From: Tenacibaculum holothuriorum
GTDB taxonomy: Bacteria; Bacteroidota; Bacteroidia; Flavobacteriales; Flavobacteriaceae
Assembly (NCBI RefSeq): GCF_002120225.1
Contig: NZ_LAPZ01000001.1
Location: 372,001-436,000, forward strand
Length of the DNA stretch: 64,000 nt
Reading direction: 5' to 3'
This document shows positions 8,104-16,583 of this stretch, piece after piece. The notes beneath the pieces are model-generated. The model ran no database searches. It saw nothing but the letters and a program-made list of their open reading frames with translations, and was not told where the DNA came from. Numbering within the stretch: position 1 is the first letter of the stretch; each line of letters begins with the position of its first letter. The position numbers and the translations under genes were made by a program.

Positions 8104-8111
8104 CAAACTTA
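8104..8111 (-). promoter_or_regulatory. -7 promoter box abutting the thioesterase start
   Basis: Minus strand TAAGTTTG matches TAnnTTTG; its last base is 5 nt from the first base of the ATG, which implies a leaderless or near-leaderless transcript if the box is used. Confidence 0.45.
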
Positions 8112-8200
8112 CAGTATTGATGTTAATTATTACTTAAATGTGATAGAGATTTTATACCAATCGGATAATATTTTAGATATTCGAATGCTCAATTTTAATT

Positions 8201-9538
8201 ATGAATAAAACTACCAGCAAATTTGGTACTGAAAAAATAAGTAAGCTTCTTTTACAGCAAGCAATACCTGCTTCCATAGGAATTTTAGTCATGTCTTTAA
8301 ACATGATTGTAGATACAATTTTTGTTGGAAAATGGATTGGCGTATTAGCTATTGCAGCTATTACGGTTGTATTACCAATAGCTTTCTTTATTTCTTCTAT
8401 TGGAATGGGAATTGGTGTTGGTGGTAGTTCTATTATCTCTAGAGCATTAGGTAAAAAGCAATCTTCTAAAGCTTTTGAAGTATTTGGTAATCAGATAAGT
8501 TTAACCTTAGGTCTTTCCTTTTTATTTGTATTTGGCAGCACATTTTTTTGCTTACCAATCTTACAGCTTTTTGGTGCGAATGGTAACATCATAGAGCCTG
8601 CTACAGAATATTTTCATGTAATTATTTGGGGAGTTCCTTTTTTAGCGTTTGCTATGATGGGGAACCCAGTGATTAGAGCCGTTGGAAAACCCAACTATGC
8701 AATGTTTACGTTGATATTTCCTGCTATATCTAATATTATTTTAGACATACTTTTTATTAAAATAATGAATTTAGGAATGTTCGGAGCAGGATTAGCAACC
8801 TCAATATCTTATGGAGTTAGCGGATTGTTTATTTTATGGTTTTTTCTTTCTAAAAATTCTGAATTAAAGATTATTCCTAAATACTTTATTATCAACTTTT
8901 CGATATTAAAAGAGATTGTTTCTTTAGGTGGAATTACAGTTATTAGACAAGGTGTAATTAGTATTCTTGTTGTCATTTTAAACTATACACTTTATAAATA
9001 CGGTGGTGAAATTTCGATAGCTATTTACGGTATTATCAATAGAGTTATGATGTTTGCTTTATTTCCTGTTTTAGGTGTAACTCAAGGTTTTTTACCCATC
9101 GCGGGGTATAATTATGGAGCTAACAACTCGATGAGAGTGAGAGAAACTATTAAGACATCTATTTGGTTTGGAACTGCAATTGCAACCTTAATTTTTGTAT
9201 TAATAATGCTTTTCCCAAACCAATTGGTAAACTTATTTACAAACGATAAAGAATTATTGCTACTTACTCCAAATGCTTTAATTATCGCCTTTTTAGCTAC
9301 TCCAGTAATTACCATTCAATTAATTGGTTCAGCTTATTTTCAAGCAGCTGGTAAAGCAACTCCCGCCCTATTATTAACGCTATTAAAACAAGGTTTTTTC
9401 TTAATTCCCTTAGTATATATTTTACCTGAATTTTTTGGTGTAAATGGTGTTTGGATGTCATTTCCTATTGCCGATATTCTTTCGACAGTAGTAACTTATT
9501 GGTTTCTTAAGAAAGAAATTAAAATCAACTTAAATTAA
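8201..9538 (+). CDS. MATE family multidrug/cation efflux transporter
   Basis: 445 aa with twelve predicted helices in two homologous halves, the usual MATE length. It opens with LLLQQAIPASIGILVMSLNMIVDTIFVG, where the conserved N-terminal MATE segment P..........D..FVG is visible, and has the GxGxGGSSIISRALGKK loop after helix 2 and GFLPIAGYNYGANN in the second half, all typical of the NorM/DinF superfamily. Such proteins export cationic drugs in exchange for Na+ or H+. The 3' end overlaps the convergent DUF2461 gene by 9 bases. The substrate is unknown. Confidence 0.9.
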   Translation: MNKTTSKFGTEKISKLLLQQAIPASIGILVMSLNMIVDTIFVGKWIGVLAIAAITVVLPIAFFISSIGMGIGVGGSSIISRALGKKQSSKAFEVFGNQISLTLGLSFLFVFGSTFFCLPILQLFGANGNIIEPATEYFHVIIWGVPFLAFAMMGNPVIRAVGKPNYAMFTLIFPAISNIILDILFIKIMNLGMFGAGLATSISYGVSGLFILWFFLSKNSELKIIPKYFIINFSILKEIVSLGGITVIRQGVISILVVILNYTLYKYGGEISIAIYGIINRVMMFALFPVLGVTQGFLPIAGYNYGANNSMRVRETIKTSIWFGTAIATLIFVLIMLFPNQLVNLFTNDKELLLLTPNALIIAFLATPVITIQLIGSAYFQAAGKATPALLLTLLKQGFFLIPLVYILPEFFGVNGVWMSFPIADILSTVVTYWFLKKEIKINLN

Positions 9539-10201
9539 ACTCTCTCCGTTTAGATTTGTTGTTAAAATATCACTCATTAAATTGAAATACGGTCGAAGTG
9601 CTTTAAATGAATCGTCTATTTCTTGTACAAAATTTGCTGAAAGCACCTCTTTATCCGTAAACTTTCTAACTGCAATAAATCCTTTTTTTCTGATTAAATC
9701 TATTGCTGGATGAGTTTTATCAAATCCTTTTGGTGCAGATTTTAATTCTTCTCCTTCTAACTCTCCTCCGAAATATTTGACAAATTTTTCTTCTGAAAGG
9801 ATTTCTCTAATCTCAGAATCATCTAATTCGAATTCTTTTCGTATTCTAAATAAATCGTCTTTTTCTGGTTGCCAAAATCCACCTCCTAATACGGTATCTC
9901 CTGGTTTTATTTGTAAGAAATATCCGCCCCTTAAATGTTTTCCTTTTCTTGAATAAGAAACTGCAAATCGTGGATTGTAGGGAGTTTTATCTTTTGAAAA
10001 ACGTACATCTCTGTATATACGATACACTTTTTGTTTTTCTATCTCGTCGTGTAATTCTAAGTTGTGATGAATGTTAGAAAATACTTCTTTAGCATTAGCT
10101 AATGAATTTTCGTATACTTTTTTATGTTCTGCAAACCAATCACGGTTATTATTTTCATGTAAATCTTTTAAAAACTGATACGAAGTATTTTCTAATTTCA
10201 T
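9530..10201 (-). CDS. DUF2461 / TIGR02453 family protein
   Basis: 223 aa cytoplasmic protein. Family signature at the N-terminus: FLKDLHENNNRDWFAEHKK, followed by VYRIYRDVRFSKDKTPYNP and an LRGGYFLQIKPGDTVLGGG segment. Members occur widely in bacteria and fungi, but no activity is established. It converges on and overlaps the MATE gene, and the UMF1 transporter gene upstream ends with its own terminator, so it is probably a single-gene unit. Confidence 0.88.
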   Translation of the reverse strand: MKLENTSYQFLKDLHENNNRDWFAEHKKVYENSLANAKEVFSNIHHNLELHDEIEKQKVYRIYRDVRFSKDKTPYNPRFAVSYSRKGKHLRGGYFLQIKPGDTVLGGGFWQPEKDDLFRIRKEFELDDSEIREILSEEKFVKYFGGELEGEELKSAPKGFDKTHPAIDLIRKKGFIAVRKFTDKEVLSANFVQEIDDSFKALRPYFNLMSDILTTNLNGESLI

Positions 10202-10238
10202 TATTTATATAGATTATTTAATAATAATTTCAAGATAC

Positions 10239-10266
10239 AAAAAAACTCCACAAAATAATGTGGAGC
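10239..10266 (-). terminator. Rho-independent terminator of the UMF1 transporter gene
   Basis: CTCCACA (10246-10252) pairs with TGTGGAG (10259-10265); on the minus strand the stem is followed by a run of seven Ts. Confidence 0.8.
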
Positions 10267-10298
10267 TTCAGTAAATCTTATTTTTAAATCATGTTGTT

Positions 10299-11594
10299 TT
10301 ATTCTACATACTTGGTTTTCTTTAACGTGCTTAAAATTATAAATGACGCTAAAAAGAAAATCGCTAAACATAATACACTCCATTGCATAGAGTTAGTTAT
10401 AGCATAAAGTAAACCATAAACAAATGTACCTAATACGATAGCTATTTTTTCGGTAACATCATAAAAACTAAAGTAGGTTGCATGGTCTTCGGTTTCTGGT
10501 AATAATTTAGAATATGTTGATCTTGTTAACGATTGAATAGCTCCTTGTACCAAACCTAATAAACCTCCTAAACCGTAAAAATAAACCGCTACATGCTCTT
10601 GGTTTTTATCTAACATAAAAGCACAAAAACAAACCAATGTCCAAATTCCTAATGTTATTTTTAAAGCTGAAATATTACCAATTCTTTCAGACAATCTAGA
10701 AAAAATAGCTGCTCCTGCAATAGCTACAATTTGTACTACCAAAATAGTAACTATTAAACTTGTTGACGAAAGTCCTAATTCTGATGAACCAAAAATAGCA
10801 GCCATTAAAATAATGGTTTGTACACCAACACTTAATAAAAAGAAGGATATTAAAAAACGTTTTAATGTTGGATATTCTAATACTTCTTTTAAAACTATTT
10901 GTAGTTCTCTAAAACCTTTCCAGATATAATCTGCTTCAGGTTTTTTATTATAAATATCGTCTGGTAGTCTTTTAAAAGTAATTTGTGCAAAACCAATCCA
11001 CCAAATACCTACCATAACAAATGATATTCTTGAAGCCATACCCGCTGTGATTCCAAATAAATCTGGCATCTGGATTAAAATAAGGTTTATAATTAATAGA
11101 ATTACTGAACCTATATATCCATAAATAAAGCCTTTTGCACTTGCTCTATCTTGTTGCTCTGGATGTGCTACTTCTGGTAAATAAGCGTTATAAAATACTA
11201 AACTTGCCCAAAAACCAATGCTTGCCAAAATAGTAAACCATATTCCAATCCAAACGGTATCTACTCCATCAAAAAAGAATAAACTCATTACAGATAAACC
11301 TCCCATCCAACAGAAAAATTTCATAAATTTTTTCTTACTTCCGGTATAATCAGCAATTCCTGATAAAATTGGAGAAATAAAAGCTACTACTAAAAATGAA
11401 AAGGATAAAGCATAACTATATAAACTATCTGGATGTTCCCACTCCATTCCTAAAAATTGTACTGTTTTACCATCGGTAACAGCACTATAATACAACGGAA
11501 ATACTGCTGTACTAATTACTAAAGAATATACTGAATTTGCCCAATCGTAAAACGCCCAAGCATTAATTAACTTCTTATCTCCTATTTTATACAT
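10299..11594 (-). CDS. MFS transporter of the UMF1 (Atg22-like) family
   Basis: About 431 aa with twelve predicted helices. The opening INAWAFYDWANSVYSLVI is the hallmark of the UMF1/Atg22 branch, named for the yeast vacuolar amino-acid effluxer. The frame is open ten codons further upstream, to 11624, but that ATG lies inside the terminator hairpin of the M48 gene; the ATG at 11594 (MYKIGDKKL), just before the conserved segment, is therefore chosen. Function is inferred as efflux or uptake of a small metabolite, perhaps amino acids. It has its own terminator. Confidence 0.88.
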   Translation of the reverse strand: MYKIGDKKLINAWAFYDWANSVYSLVISTAVFPLYYSAVTDGKTVQFLGMEWEHPDSLYSYALSFSFLVVAFISPILSGIADYTGSKKKFMKFFCWMGGLSVMSLFFFDGVDTVWIGIWFTILASIGFWASLVFYNAYLPEVAHPEQQDRASAKGFIYGYIGSVILLIINLILIQMPDLFGITAGMASRISFVMVGIWWIGFAQITFKRLPDDIYNKKPEADYIWKGFRELQIVLKEVLEYPTLKRFLISFFLLSVGVQTIILMAAIFGSSELGLSSTSLIVTILVVQIVAIAGAAIFSRLSERIGNISALKITLGIWTLVCFCAFMLDKNQEHVAVYFYGLGGLLGLVQGAIQSLTRSTYSKLLPETEDHATYFSFYDVTEKIAIVLGTFVYGLLYAITNSMQWSVLCLAIFFLASFIILSTLKKTKYVE

Positions 11595-11609
11595 ATAAAT
11601 AAATTCAAT

Positions 11610-11639
11610 AAAAAAACCGTTCAAAAAAATGAACGGTTT
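11610..11639 (-). terminator. Rho-independent terminator of the M48 protease gene
   Basis: AAACCGTTCA (11614-11623) pairs with TGAACGGTTT (11630-11639); on the minus strand the stem runs into a T-stretch. Its position rules out the upstream ATG of the next gene as a start. Confidence 0.85.
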
Positions 11640-11666
11640 GCAATATACTATAATTTATTTATCCTC

Positions 11667-12476
11667 TTATTTATTGGAAGGAACATTATATTTAGCTGCT
11701 AAACGCTTAGCTTCTGGTAAAAACGCCCTTAAAGTTTGAATTCTAGTTTGGTTAGAAGGGTGCGTACTTAAAAATTCTGCTGGTGCTTTACCTCCTGCTT
11801 TTTGACTCATTCTTACCCAAACTTCAGCAGCTTCATTACCATCATAACCTGCCATTAACATAAATACTAATCCTAATTTATCTGCTTCAGTTTCGTGGCT
11901 TCTACTAAAAGGCAACATAATTCCTACTTGAGTTCCTAAACCATAAGCCATATTCCACATTTGAGCATTCTTACTATTTCTTGTTCCTAAAGCTACTGCT
12001 ACTCCTCCTAATTGTTGTAATTGTCCTGTAGACATACGTTCTTGACCATGTTTAGCAAATGCATGTGCAATCTCATGTCCCATTACAGCAGCTACACCAT
12101 CTTCATTTGCGCAAATAGGCATAATACCTGTGTAAAAAACTACTTTTCCTCCTGGTAAACACCAAGCATTTACAGTTTTGTCTTCTACTAAATTAAATTC
12201 CCATTTGTAAGAATCAGCTTCAGCTTTCATACCATTAGCACGCATAAATCTATCTACAGCTGCCGATATTTTTTTACCAACTCTTTTTATTTGATTGGTT
12301 TTTGATACATCTTTAGATAATTTATTTTTTTCTAAAAACCCTTTATATTGAGCAAAACTTGCAGGTAAAACCTGAGCATCACTTACAAAGTTAAGTCGCT
12401 TTCTACCAGTAATTGGCACTGTACTACACTGAATAAAAAATACCGTAGTAATTACTAATGCTATAAGTCTTTTCAT
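11667..12476 (-). CDS. M48 family zinc metalloprotease, lipoprotein (LoiP/BepA-like)
   Basis: 269 aa periplasmic lipoprotein: signal ending in VFFIQC (Cys17), followed by the STVPITGRKRLNFVS segment typical of Oma1/LoiP-type proteins. Zinc site HEIAH at 134-138 with the third ligand Glu195 in SHETEADKLG. Such proteases degrade misfolded outer-membrane proteins. A cytoplasmic HtpX role is excluded by the lipobox and by the absence of membrane helices. It is monocistronic, with a strong terminator. Confidence 0.92.
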   Translation of the reverse strand: MKRLIALVITTVFFIQCSTVPITGRKRLNFVSDAQVLPASFAQYKGFLEKNKLSKDVSKTNQIKRVGKKISAAVDRFMRANGMKAEADSYKWEFNLVEDKTVNAWCLPGGKVVFYTGIMPICANEDGVAAVMGHEIAHAFAKHGQERMSTGQLQQLGGVAVALGTRNSKNAQMWNMAYGLGTQVGIMLPFSRSHETEADKLGLVFMLMAGYDGNEAAEVWVRMSQKAGGKAPAEFLSTHPSNQTRIQTLRAFLPEAKRLAAKYNVPSNK

Positions 12477-12623
12477 TTTAATTTAGTTTTTTATATGTAA
12501 TAGTTTGTACTTTTTAAGACCCAAAAAATTGTAAAAGTCACATTCATTAAACTATTTTAGCTCTTAATTATTCTTTAAAGTTACATATTCTGTAGTTATC
12601 TTTAAAATTATTTTTTTACAATT

Positions 12624-13502
12624 ATGAATCTATTACACTCAAATAAAAAATTTGATGCTAGTATAAAAATTCCAAAGTTCATTCAAATATCTGCTAAGGT
12701 TTTACAATCAATATCTTATAAGTTTTTAGTGCGATTTGCCGATTTTTTATTTACAACTCCTATAGGTTACCCTACTCCTAAAAGAGAACAAACTATGGAA
12801 GAAAGTGCTCAAAAGAAATCTATTTTTGTTCCTTCTATAAACAGGAATATTCATGTTTTATCTTATGGTTATTCAAAGAAAAAAGTACTATTAGTTCATG
12901 GTTGGGCAGGAAGAAGTACTCAACTTTTTATGCTTGCTGATAAACTTTTAGAAAAAGGTTATATGGTAATTTCTTTTGACGGACCAGCACATGGAAAATC
13001 TGATGGAAAAAGAACTTACATGCCCGAATTTATGGATACAATTATTGAAATCACCAAAGAATTTGGTCCTTTTAATGCTGCTATTGGTCATTCTTTTGGT
13101 GGAATGTCTTTAATAAATACGCTTGATAAAAAAGAGTTCAATTTAGAATGTTTAGTAACTATTGGAGCTGCAGATTCTGTAACCAATGTATTAACCAACT
13201 TCTCAAAAAACTTGGGTGTAAAACCAATATTAGCTGAAAAGATGCAGCAATTTTATGAAAAAAATTGGTCGGTAAAACTGAATGATTATGCTCCGATGAA
13301 TGCTGCAAAAAATGTTAAAATTCCAACATTAGTTGTTCACGATAGTGAAGATGGAGATGTGCCTGTAAGGGCGTCCTATAATATTCGTCAAAATTTACAG
13401 AATGGAACATTATTAGTTACTCACGGTTTTGGACACACTAAAATTTTACGTAACAATAATGTCTCTAATAAGATCGTAAAATTTATAACGGAACATACCT
13501 AA
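12624..13502 (+). CDS. Alpha/beta hydrolase
   Basis: 292 aa, no signal peptide. Oxyanion-hole region LLVHGWAGRSTQ (89-100), nucleophile elbow GHSFGG (Ser157), a likely acid at Asp240 or Asp243 (VVHDSEDGDVP) and His267 or His271 near the end (THGFGHTKIL). The approximately 65-residue N-terminal extension before the first core strand is longer than in minimal members and includes hydrophobic stretches that could contact membrane or lipid. Best guess is an esterase or lipase on a hydrophobic ester; the substrate is unknown. The msrB gene starts 40 bases downstream on the same strand. Confidence 0.87.
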   Translation: MNLLHSNKKFDASIKIPKFIQISAKVLQSISYKFLVRFADFLFTTPIGYPTPKREQTMEESAQKKSIFVPSINRNIHVLSYGYSKKKVLLVHGWAGRSTQLFMLADKLLEKGYMVISFDGPAHGKSDGKRTYMPEFMDTIIEITKEFGPFNAAIGHSFGGMSLINTLDKKEFNLECLVTIGAADSVTNVLTNFSKNLGVKPILAEKMQQFYEKNWSVKLNDYAPMNAAKNVKIPTLVVHDSEDGDVPVRASYNIRQNLQNGTLLVTHGFGHTKILRNNNVSNKIVKFITEHT

Positions 13503-13542
13503 ATAGAACTCTCGCAAAGGGTTTTATCAAAAAGTTAAACAC

Positions 13543-14022
13543 ATGAAAAAAATCCTTTTAATAATTCTAACAGTATTTATTGCTAACTGCACAAGCTACG
13601 GACAAAAGAAAAAGAAAGTTCAGCGAACTTATAAAATCGAAAAAACGAATGCTGAATGGAAAAAAGCCTTAACTCCAAAACAATATTATGTTTTAAGAGA
13701 AGCTGGTACAGAAAGACCTTTTTCTAGTCCACTAAATAAGAATTATAAAAAAGGAACTTATGTTTGTGCTGCCTGTGAAACACCGCTTTACAAATCTGAA
13801 AATAAATTCGATTCAGGAACTGGTTGGCCTTCTTTTGATCAAGGAATTACAAAGAATTTAGAATTAGATGTAGATTATAAAATCGGATATGCTCGAACAG
13901 AGCTAAAATGCAACACTTGTGGCGGGCATTTAGGACATGCTTTTAATGATGGACCAAGAGAAACAACAGGACAAAGACATTGTATAAATGGAGTCGCTTT
14001 AAAATTTATTCCCAAAGGATAA
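13543..14022 (+). CDS. msrB: Peptide-methionine (R)-S-oxide reductase, exported
   Basis: Reduces the R epimer of methionine sulfoxide in proteins. 159 aa with an export signal holding a lipobox-like Cys16 (VFIANC), so it acts in the envelope. Family motifs: CAAC (75-78) and CNTC (123-126) as zinc ligands, SGTGWPSF (91-98), GGHLGHAFNDGP, and RHCINGVAL with the catalytic Cys147. Substitution of the usual NSAAL by NGVAL is mild. The gene ends at a hairpin that abuts the next start codon. Confidence 0.94.
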   Translation: MKKILLIILTVFIANCTSYGQKKKKVQRTYKIEKTNAEWKKALTPKQYYVLREAGTERPFSSPLNKNYKKGTYVCAACETPLYKSENKFDSGTGWPSFDQGITKNLELDVDYKIGYARTELKCNTCGGHLGHAFNDGPRETTGQRHCINGVALKFIPKG

Positions 14023-14046
14023 AATCTTTCAAAAAATCGTAAATTA

Positions 14047-14070
14047 GGGCTGAATATCAGCTCTTTTTTT
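14047..14070 (+). terminator. Rho-independent terminator abutting the next start codon
   Basis: GGGCTGA / TCAGCTC stem (one G-T pair, 3-nt loop) followed by seven Ts that end directly at the ATG at 14071. Confidence 0.65.
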
Positions 14071-14625
14071 ATGGACAATTCTTACTTAACAAGTGTAAAA
14101 AAACAAATAACATATTATAAAAGTTTAGGAGATAAAACATTTGAACAACTAACTGAAGAACAGCTTTTTTGGCAAAAAAATAAACAAAGTAATTCTATTG
14201 CTATTATTATAAAACATATTGCAGGAAACATGTTATCTCGTTGGACAAACTTTTTTACAGAAGATGGAGAAAAACCATGGCGAAATCGTGATGATGAATT
14301 TGTAAATACTTTTAAGGATAAAGATGAAATGCTAGCTTATTGGGAAAAAGGATGGAACTGTTTTTTAGGTGCAATCAATTCTTTACAACCAGATGATTTA
14401 GAAAGAATTATTTATATAAGGAATCAAGGACATACAGTTACAGAAGCTATTAATCGACAAATTTGTCACTATCCATATCATATTGGACAAATAGTATTTT
14501 TAGGTAAAATGCTAATTAATGACGAATGGAAATCTCTTTCTATTCCTAAAAACGCTTCAAAACAATACAACAACGAGAAGTTTTCAAAAGAAAAAACTCG
14601 TAAACATTTTACTGATGATTTATAG
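14071..14625 (+). CDS. DUF1572 / DinB-superfamily protein
   Basis: 184 aa four-helix-bundle protein. Signature segments: QLFWQKNKQSNSIAIIIKHIAGNMLSRW... with the first His of a putative metal site (IIKHIAGN), RDDEF in the middle, and HYPYHIGQIVFLGKM near the end carrying two more histidines. DinB-like proteins bind a divalent metal through three histidines, and some transfer bacillithiol or mycothiol, but this branch has no known reaction. The ATG is immediately preceded by a T-run of the msrB terminator, so the promoter must lie in or upstream of msrB, or the hairpin is leaky. Confidence 0.8.
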   Translation: MDNSYLTSVKKQITYYKSLGDKTFEQLTEEQLFWQKNKQSNSIAIIIKHIAGNMLSRWTNFFTEDGEKPWRNRDDEFVNTFKDKDEMLAYWEKGWNCFLGAINSLQPDDLERIIYIRNQGHTVTEAINRQICHYPYHIGQIVFLGKMLINDEWKSLSIPKNASKQYNNEKFSKEKTRKHFTDDL

Positions 14626-14647
14626 CCCTGTTGTATTTTAGCACCCT

Positions 14648-15187
14648 ATGAAAAATTATATTTTTACTTCAGAAAGGTTAGGCTTTAGAAATTGGAAAAA
14701 CTCTGATATAGATTTCTTATTTGAACTGAACTCAAATAAAGAAGTGATGAAATATTTCCCTTCTACTCAAACTAAAGAACAATGCGAAGCATTTATGAAT
14801 AGAATGCAAAACTTATATTATAAAACTAAGTTTTGCTATTTTTTAGTTGAAGAACTAACTACACAAAAAAGTATTGGTTTTATTGGCCTATCTGAACAAA
14901 CTTATAAGGCCGATTTTAATCCTTCAATAGATATAGGTTGGAGATTACATCCTGATTTTTGGAATAAAGGTTATGCTACCGAAGGTGCTAAAGCTAGTTT
15001 ATTATATGGTTTTCAACAATTAAAATTAAAAGAAATCGTATCGGTTGCACCAATTATTAACGCTCCTTCAATTTCGGTAATGAATAAAATAGGTATGGAA
15101 AAAGTTAACGAATTTAATCATCCGCTTTTAGCTGAGTTTCCTAATTTAGAAAAGTGTGTGTTGTACAGAAAAAGTAACACAATGTAA
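14648..15187 (+). CDS. GNAT acetyltransferase, RimJ/RimL type
   Basis: 179 aa. Begins ENYIFTSERLGFRNW-like (TSERLGFR at about 8-15) as in RimJ/RimL N-acetyltransferases, with the acetyl-CoA loop region IDIGWRLHPDFWNKGYATEGAKA (about 97-119) and a late SISVMNKIGMEKV segment. These enzymes acetylate protein N-termini or small amines using acetyl-CoA. It lies 22 bases after the DUF1572 gene on the same strand, so the two may be co-transcribed. The substrate is unknown. Confidence 0.88.
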   Translation: MKNYIFTSERLGFRNWKNSDIDFLFELNSNKEVMKYFPSTQTKEQCEAFMNRMQNLYYKTKFCYFLVEELTTQKSIGFIGLSEQTYKADFNPSIDIGWRLHPDFWNKGYATEGAKASLLYGFQQLKLKEIVSVAPIINAPSISVMNKIGMEKVNEFNHPLLAEFPNLEKCVLYRKSNTM

Positions 15188-15227
15188 GTTTATTCGTCTT
15201 ACTTAGGTAAACTAACCAAAACCTATT

Positions 15228-15830
15228 ATGAAAGACAAAACTCTACCGCAATTATTTATTATTTATCTACGATACATGCTTGGATTTGCATTTGTTTTTG
15301 CTGCAATTGTAAAAATTCAAGGATTACGTTTTACTGCAGATAGTGGTGCTTCAAATCCTATAAATTCTGCGTGGCATTATTTTGAAACCATGTATCAATC
15401 TGGAATATATTGGAAATTTATAGGAATTGGTCAATTTTTAGCTGGTTTTTTGTTGATGACTCAGCGTTATGCAAAATTAGGTGCTCTATTATTTTTAACT
15501 GTAATCGCTAATATTTTCTTTGTCACCATTTCCTACGATTTTAACTATACTCCAGTAATAACAGGTTCAATGTTATTAGCTACAATTTTACTTATAATTT
15601 GGGATTGGAGCACGTTTAAAATATTATTCAATAAAACTCCTGTTTTAGAAAACAAGAAACGTTGGGAACATGATAAATCTTGGGAAATTATTGGACTAAT
15701 TATGGTTTTAATAACAATATTTTCTCGATTAGAATTAACTCCAAATTCAGTTTTAATAGGTTTTCCTTTGTTGTTAATTACTGGAATAATTGGATTGATT
15801 ATTGGATGGAAAAGGAAAAAGTTATACTAA
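15228..15830 (+). CDS. DoxX-like integral membrane protein
   Basis: 200 aa with about six hydrophobic segments. The first helix, YLRYMLGFAFVFAAIVKIQG, and the later GIGQFLAGFLLMTQRYAKLGAL resemble the DoxX/DoxD group of small quinone-associated membrane proteins, but no catalytic residue can be pointed to. It ends GWKRKKLY, a positive cytoplasmic tail. The last 4 bases overlap the convergent response-regulator gene. Confidence 0.72.
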   Translation: MKDKTLPQLFIIYLRYMLGFAFVFAAIVKIQGLRFTADSGASNPINSAWHYFETMYQSGIYWKFIGIGQFLAGFLLMTQRYAKLGALLFLTVIANIFFVTISYDFNYTPVITGSMLLATILLIIWDWSTFKILFNKTPVLENKKRWEHDKSWEIIGLIMVLITIFSRLELTPNSVLIGFPLLLITGIIGLIIGWKRKKLY

Positions 15831-16582
15831 TTACCTTCAAACCATTTTTTAAACAACGATACTTTTTCTCGACTTACAATTATTTCTTTATCAACACTTA
15901 CTTTTGGTGATATTTTTAAACGACTATTAGAGTAAACTACCACATCTTTTATGGTATTAATTGATATAATAAAGGTTCGGTTTACTCTAAAAAATGAATC
16001 TGTGTTAAGAACATTCATAAGATCTTCTAACTTATAATCTAGAATAAACTTTTTATTATTGTTCGTTACTAAATAAACCGTTCTACCATCAGCATAAAAC
16101 AGAGAAATATCTGTAGTTTTAATAGAATGAATATGATTACCTAAACGAACCAAAAAACGATCTTTTGTTTTTTTAGTAGCTATCTCATCTACCACTTTTT
16201 TTATAACTTCTTGAGGAGTGAATAAATTTTGCATGTTTTTAAACTTATTCATTGCCTTAGAAACATCGGTAAATGTTATGGGTTTTAGTATATAATCTAT
16301 ACTATTTACTTTAAATGCATCTACCGCATACTCATCAAAAGCTGTTGTAAAAATTAAAGGTTTATTTATGGTTGCTCTATTAAAAATTTCAAAACTCAAT
16401 CCGTCGGTTAATTGAATATCCATAAAAACTAAATCATAGTTTTCATTTTCTTGAAACCATGATGTAGCATCTTTTATACTTGATAAAACTTTAATTATAC
16501 TTATTTCTCTATTAAACTTTAATAAGTAGCGCTCTAGCTTTTCTGATGCTAAATTTTCGTCTTCTACAATTACAATTTTCAT
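15827..16582 (-). CDS. LytTR response regulator
   Basis: 251 aa. N-terminal receiver domain with the acidic pocket ED (7-8) and phosphoacceptor Asp55 (VFMDIQL), Thr in IFTTAF and Lys in YILKPI. From about residue 140 comes a LytTR DNA-binding domain (FLVRLGNHIHSIKTTDISLFYAD... and FFRVNRTFIISINTI). It is the last gene of a minus-strand run with a 1-base gap after the pseudo-kinase gene, and is the expected output of the adjacent LytS-type kinase. Targets are not visible; LytTR sites would have to be searched for. Confidence 0.93.
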   Translation of the reverse strand: MKIVIVEDENLASEKLERYLLKFNREISIIKVLSSIKDATSWFQENENYDLVFMDIQLTDGLSFEIFNRATINKPLIFTTAFDEYAVDAFKVNSIDYILKPITFTDVSKAMNKFKNMQNLFTPQEVIKKVVDEIATKKTKDRFLVRLGNHIHSIKTTDISLFYADGRTVYLVTNNNKKFILDYKLEDLMNVLNTDSFFRVNRTFIISINTIKDVVVYSNSRLKISPKVSVDKEIIVSREKVSLFKKWFEGN

Positions 16583-16583
16583 T

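Noticed and set aside
10201..10383. Minus-strand frame of 60 codons
   Set aside because: It overlaps the UMF1 transporter gene and crosses its terminator hairpin; no family resemblance.
11595..11624. Ten extra N-terminal codons of the UMF1 transporter
   Set aside because: They lie in the terminator of the M48 gene and precede the conserved family start.
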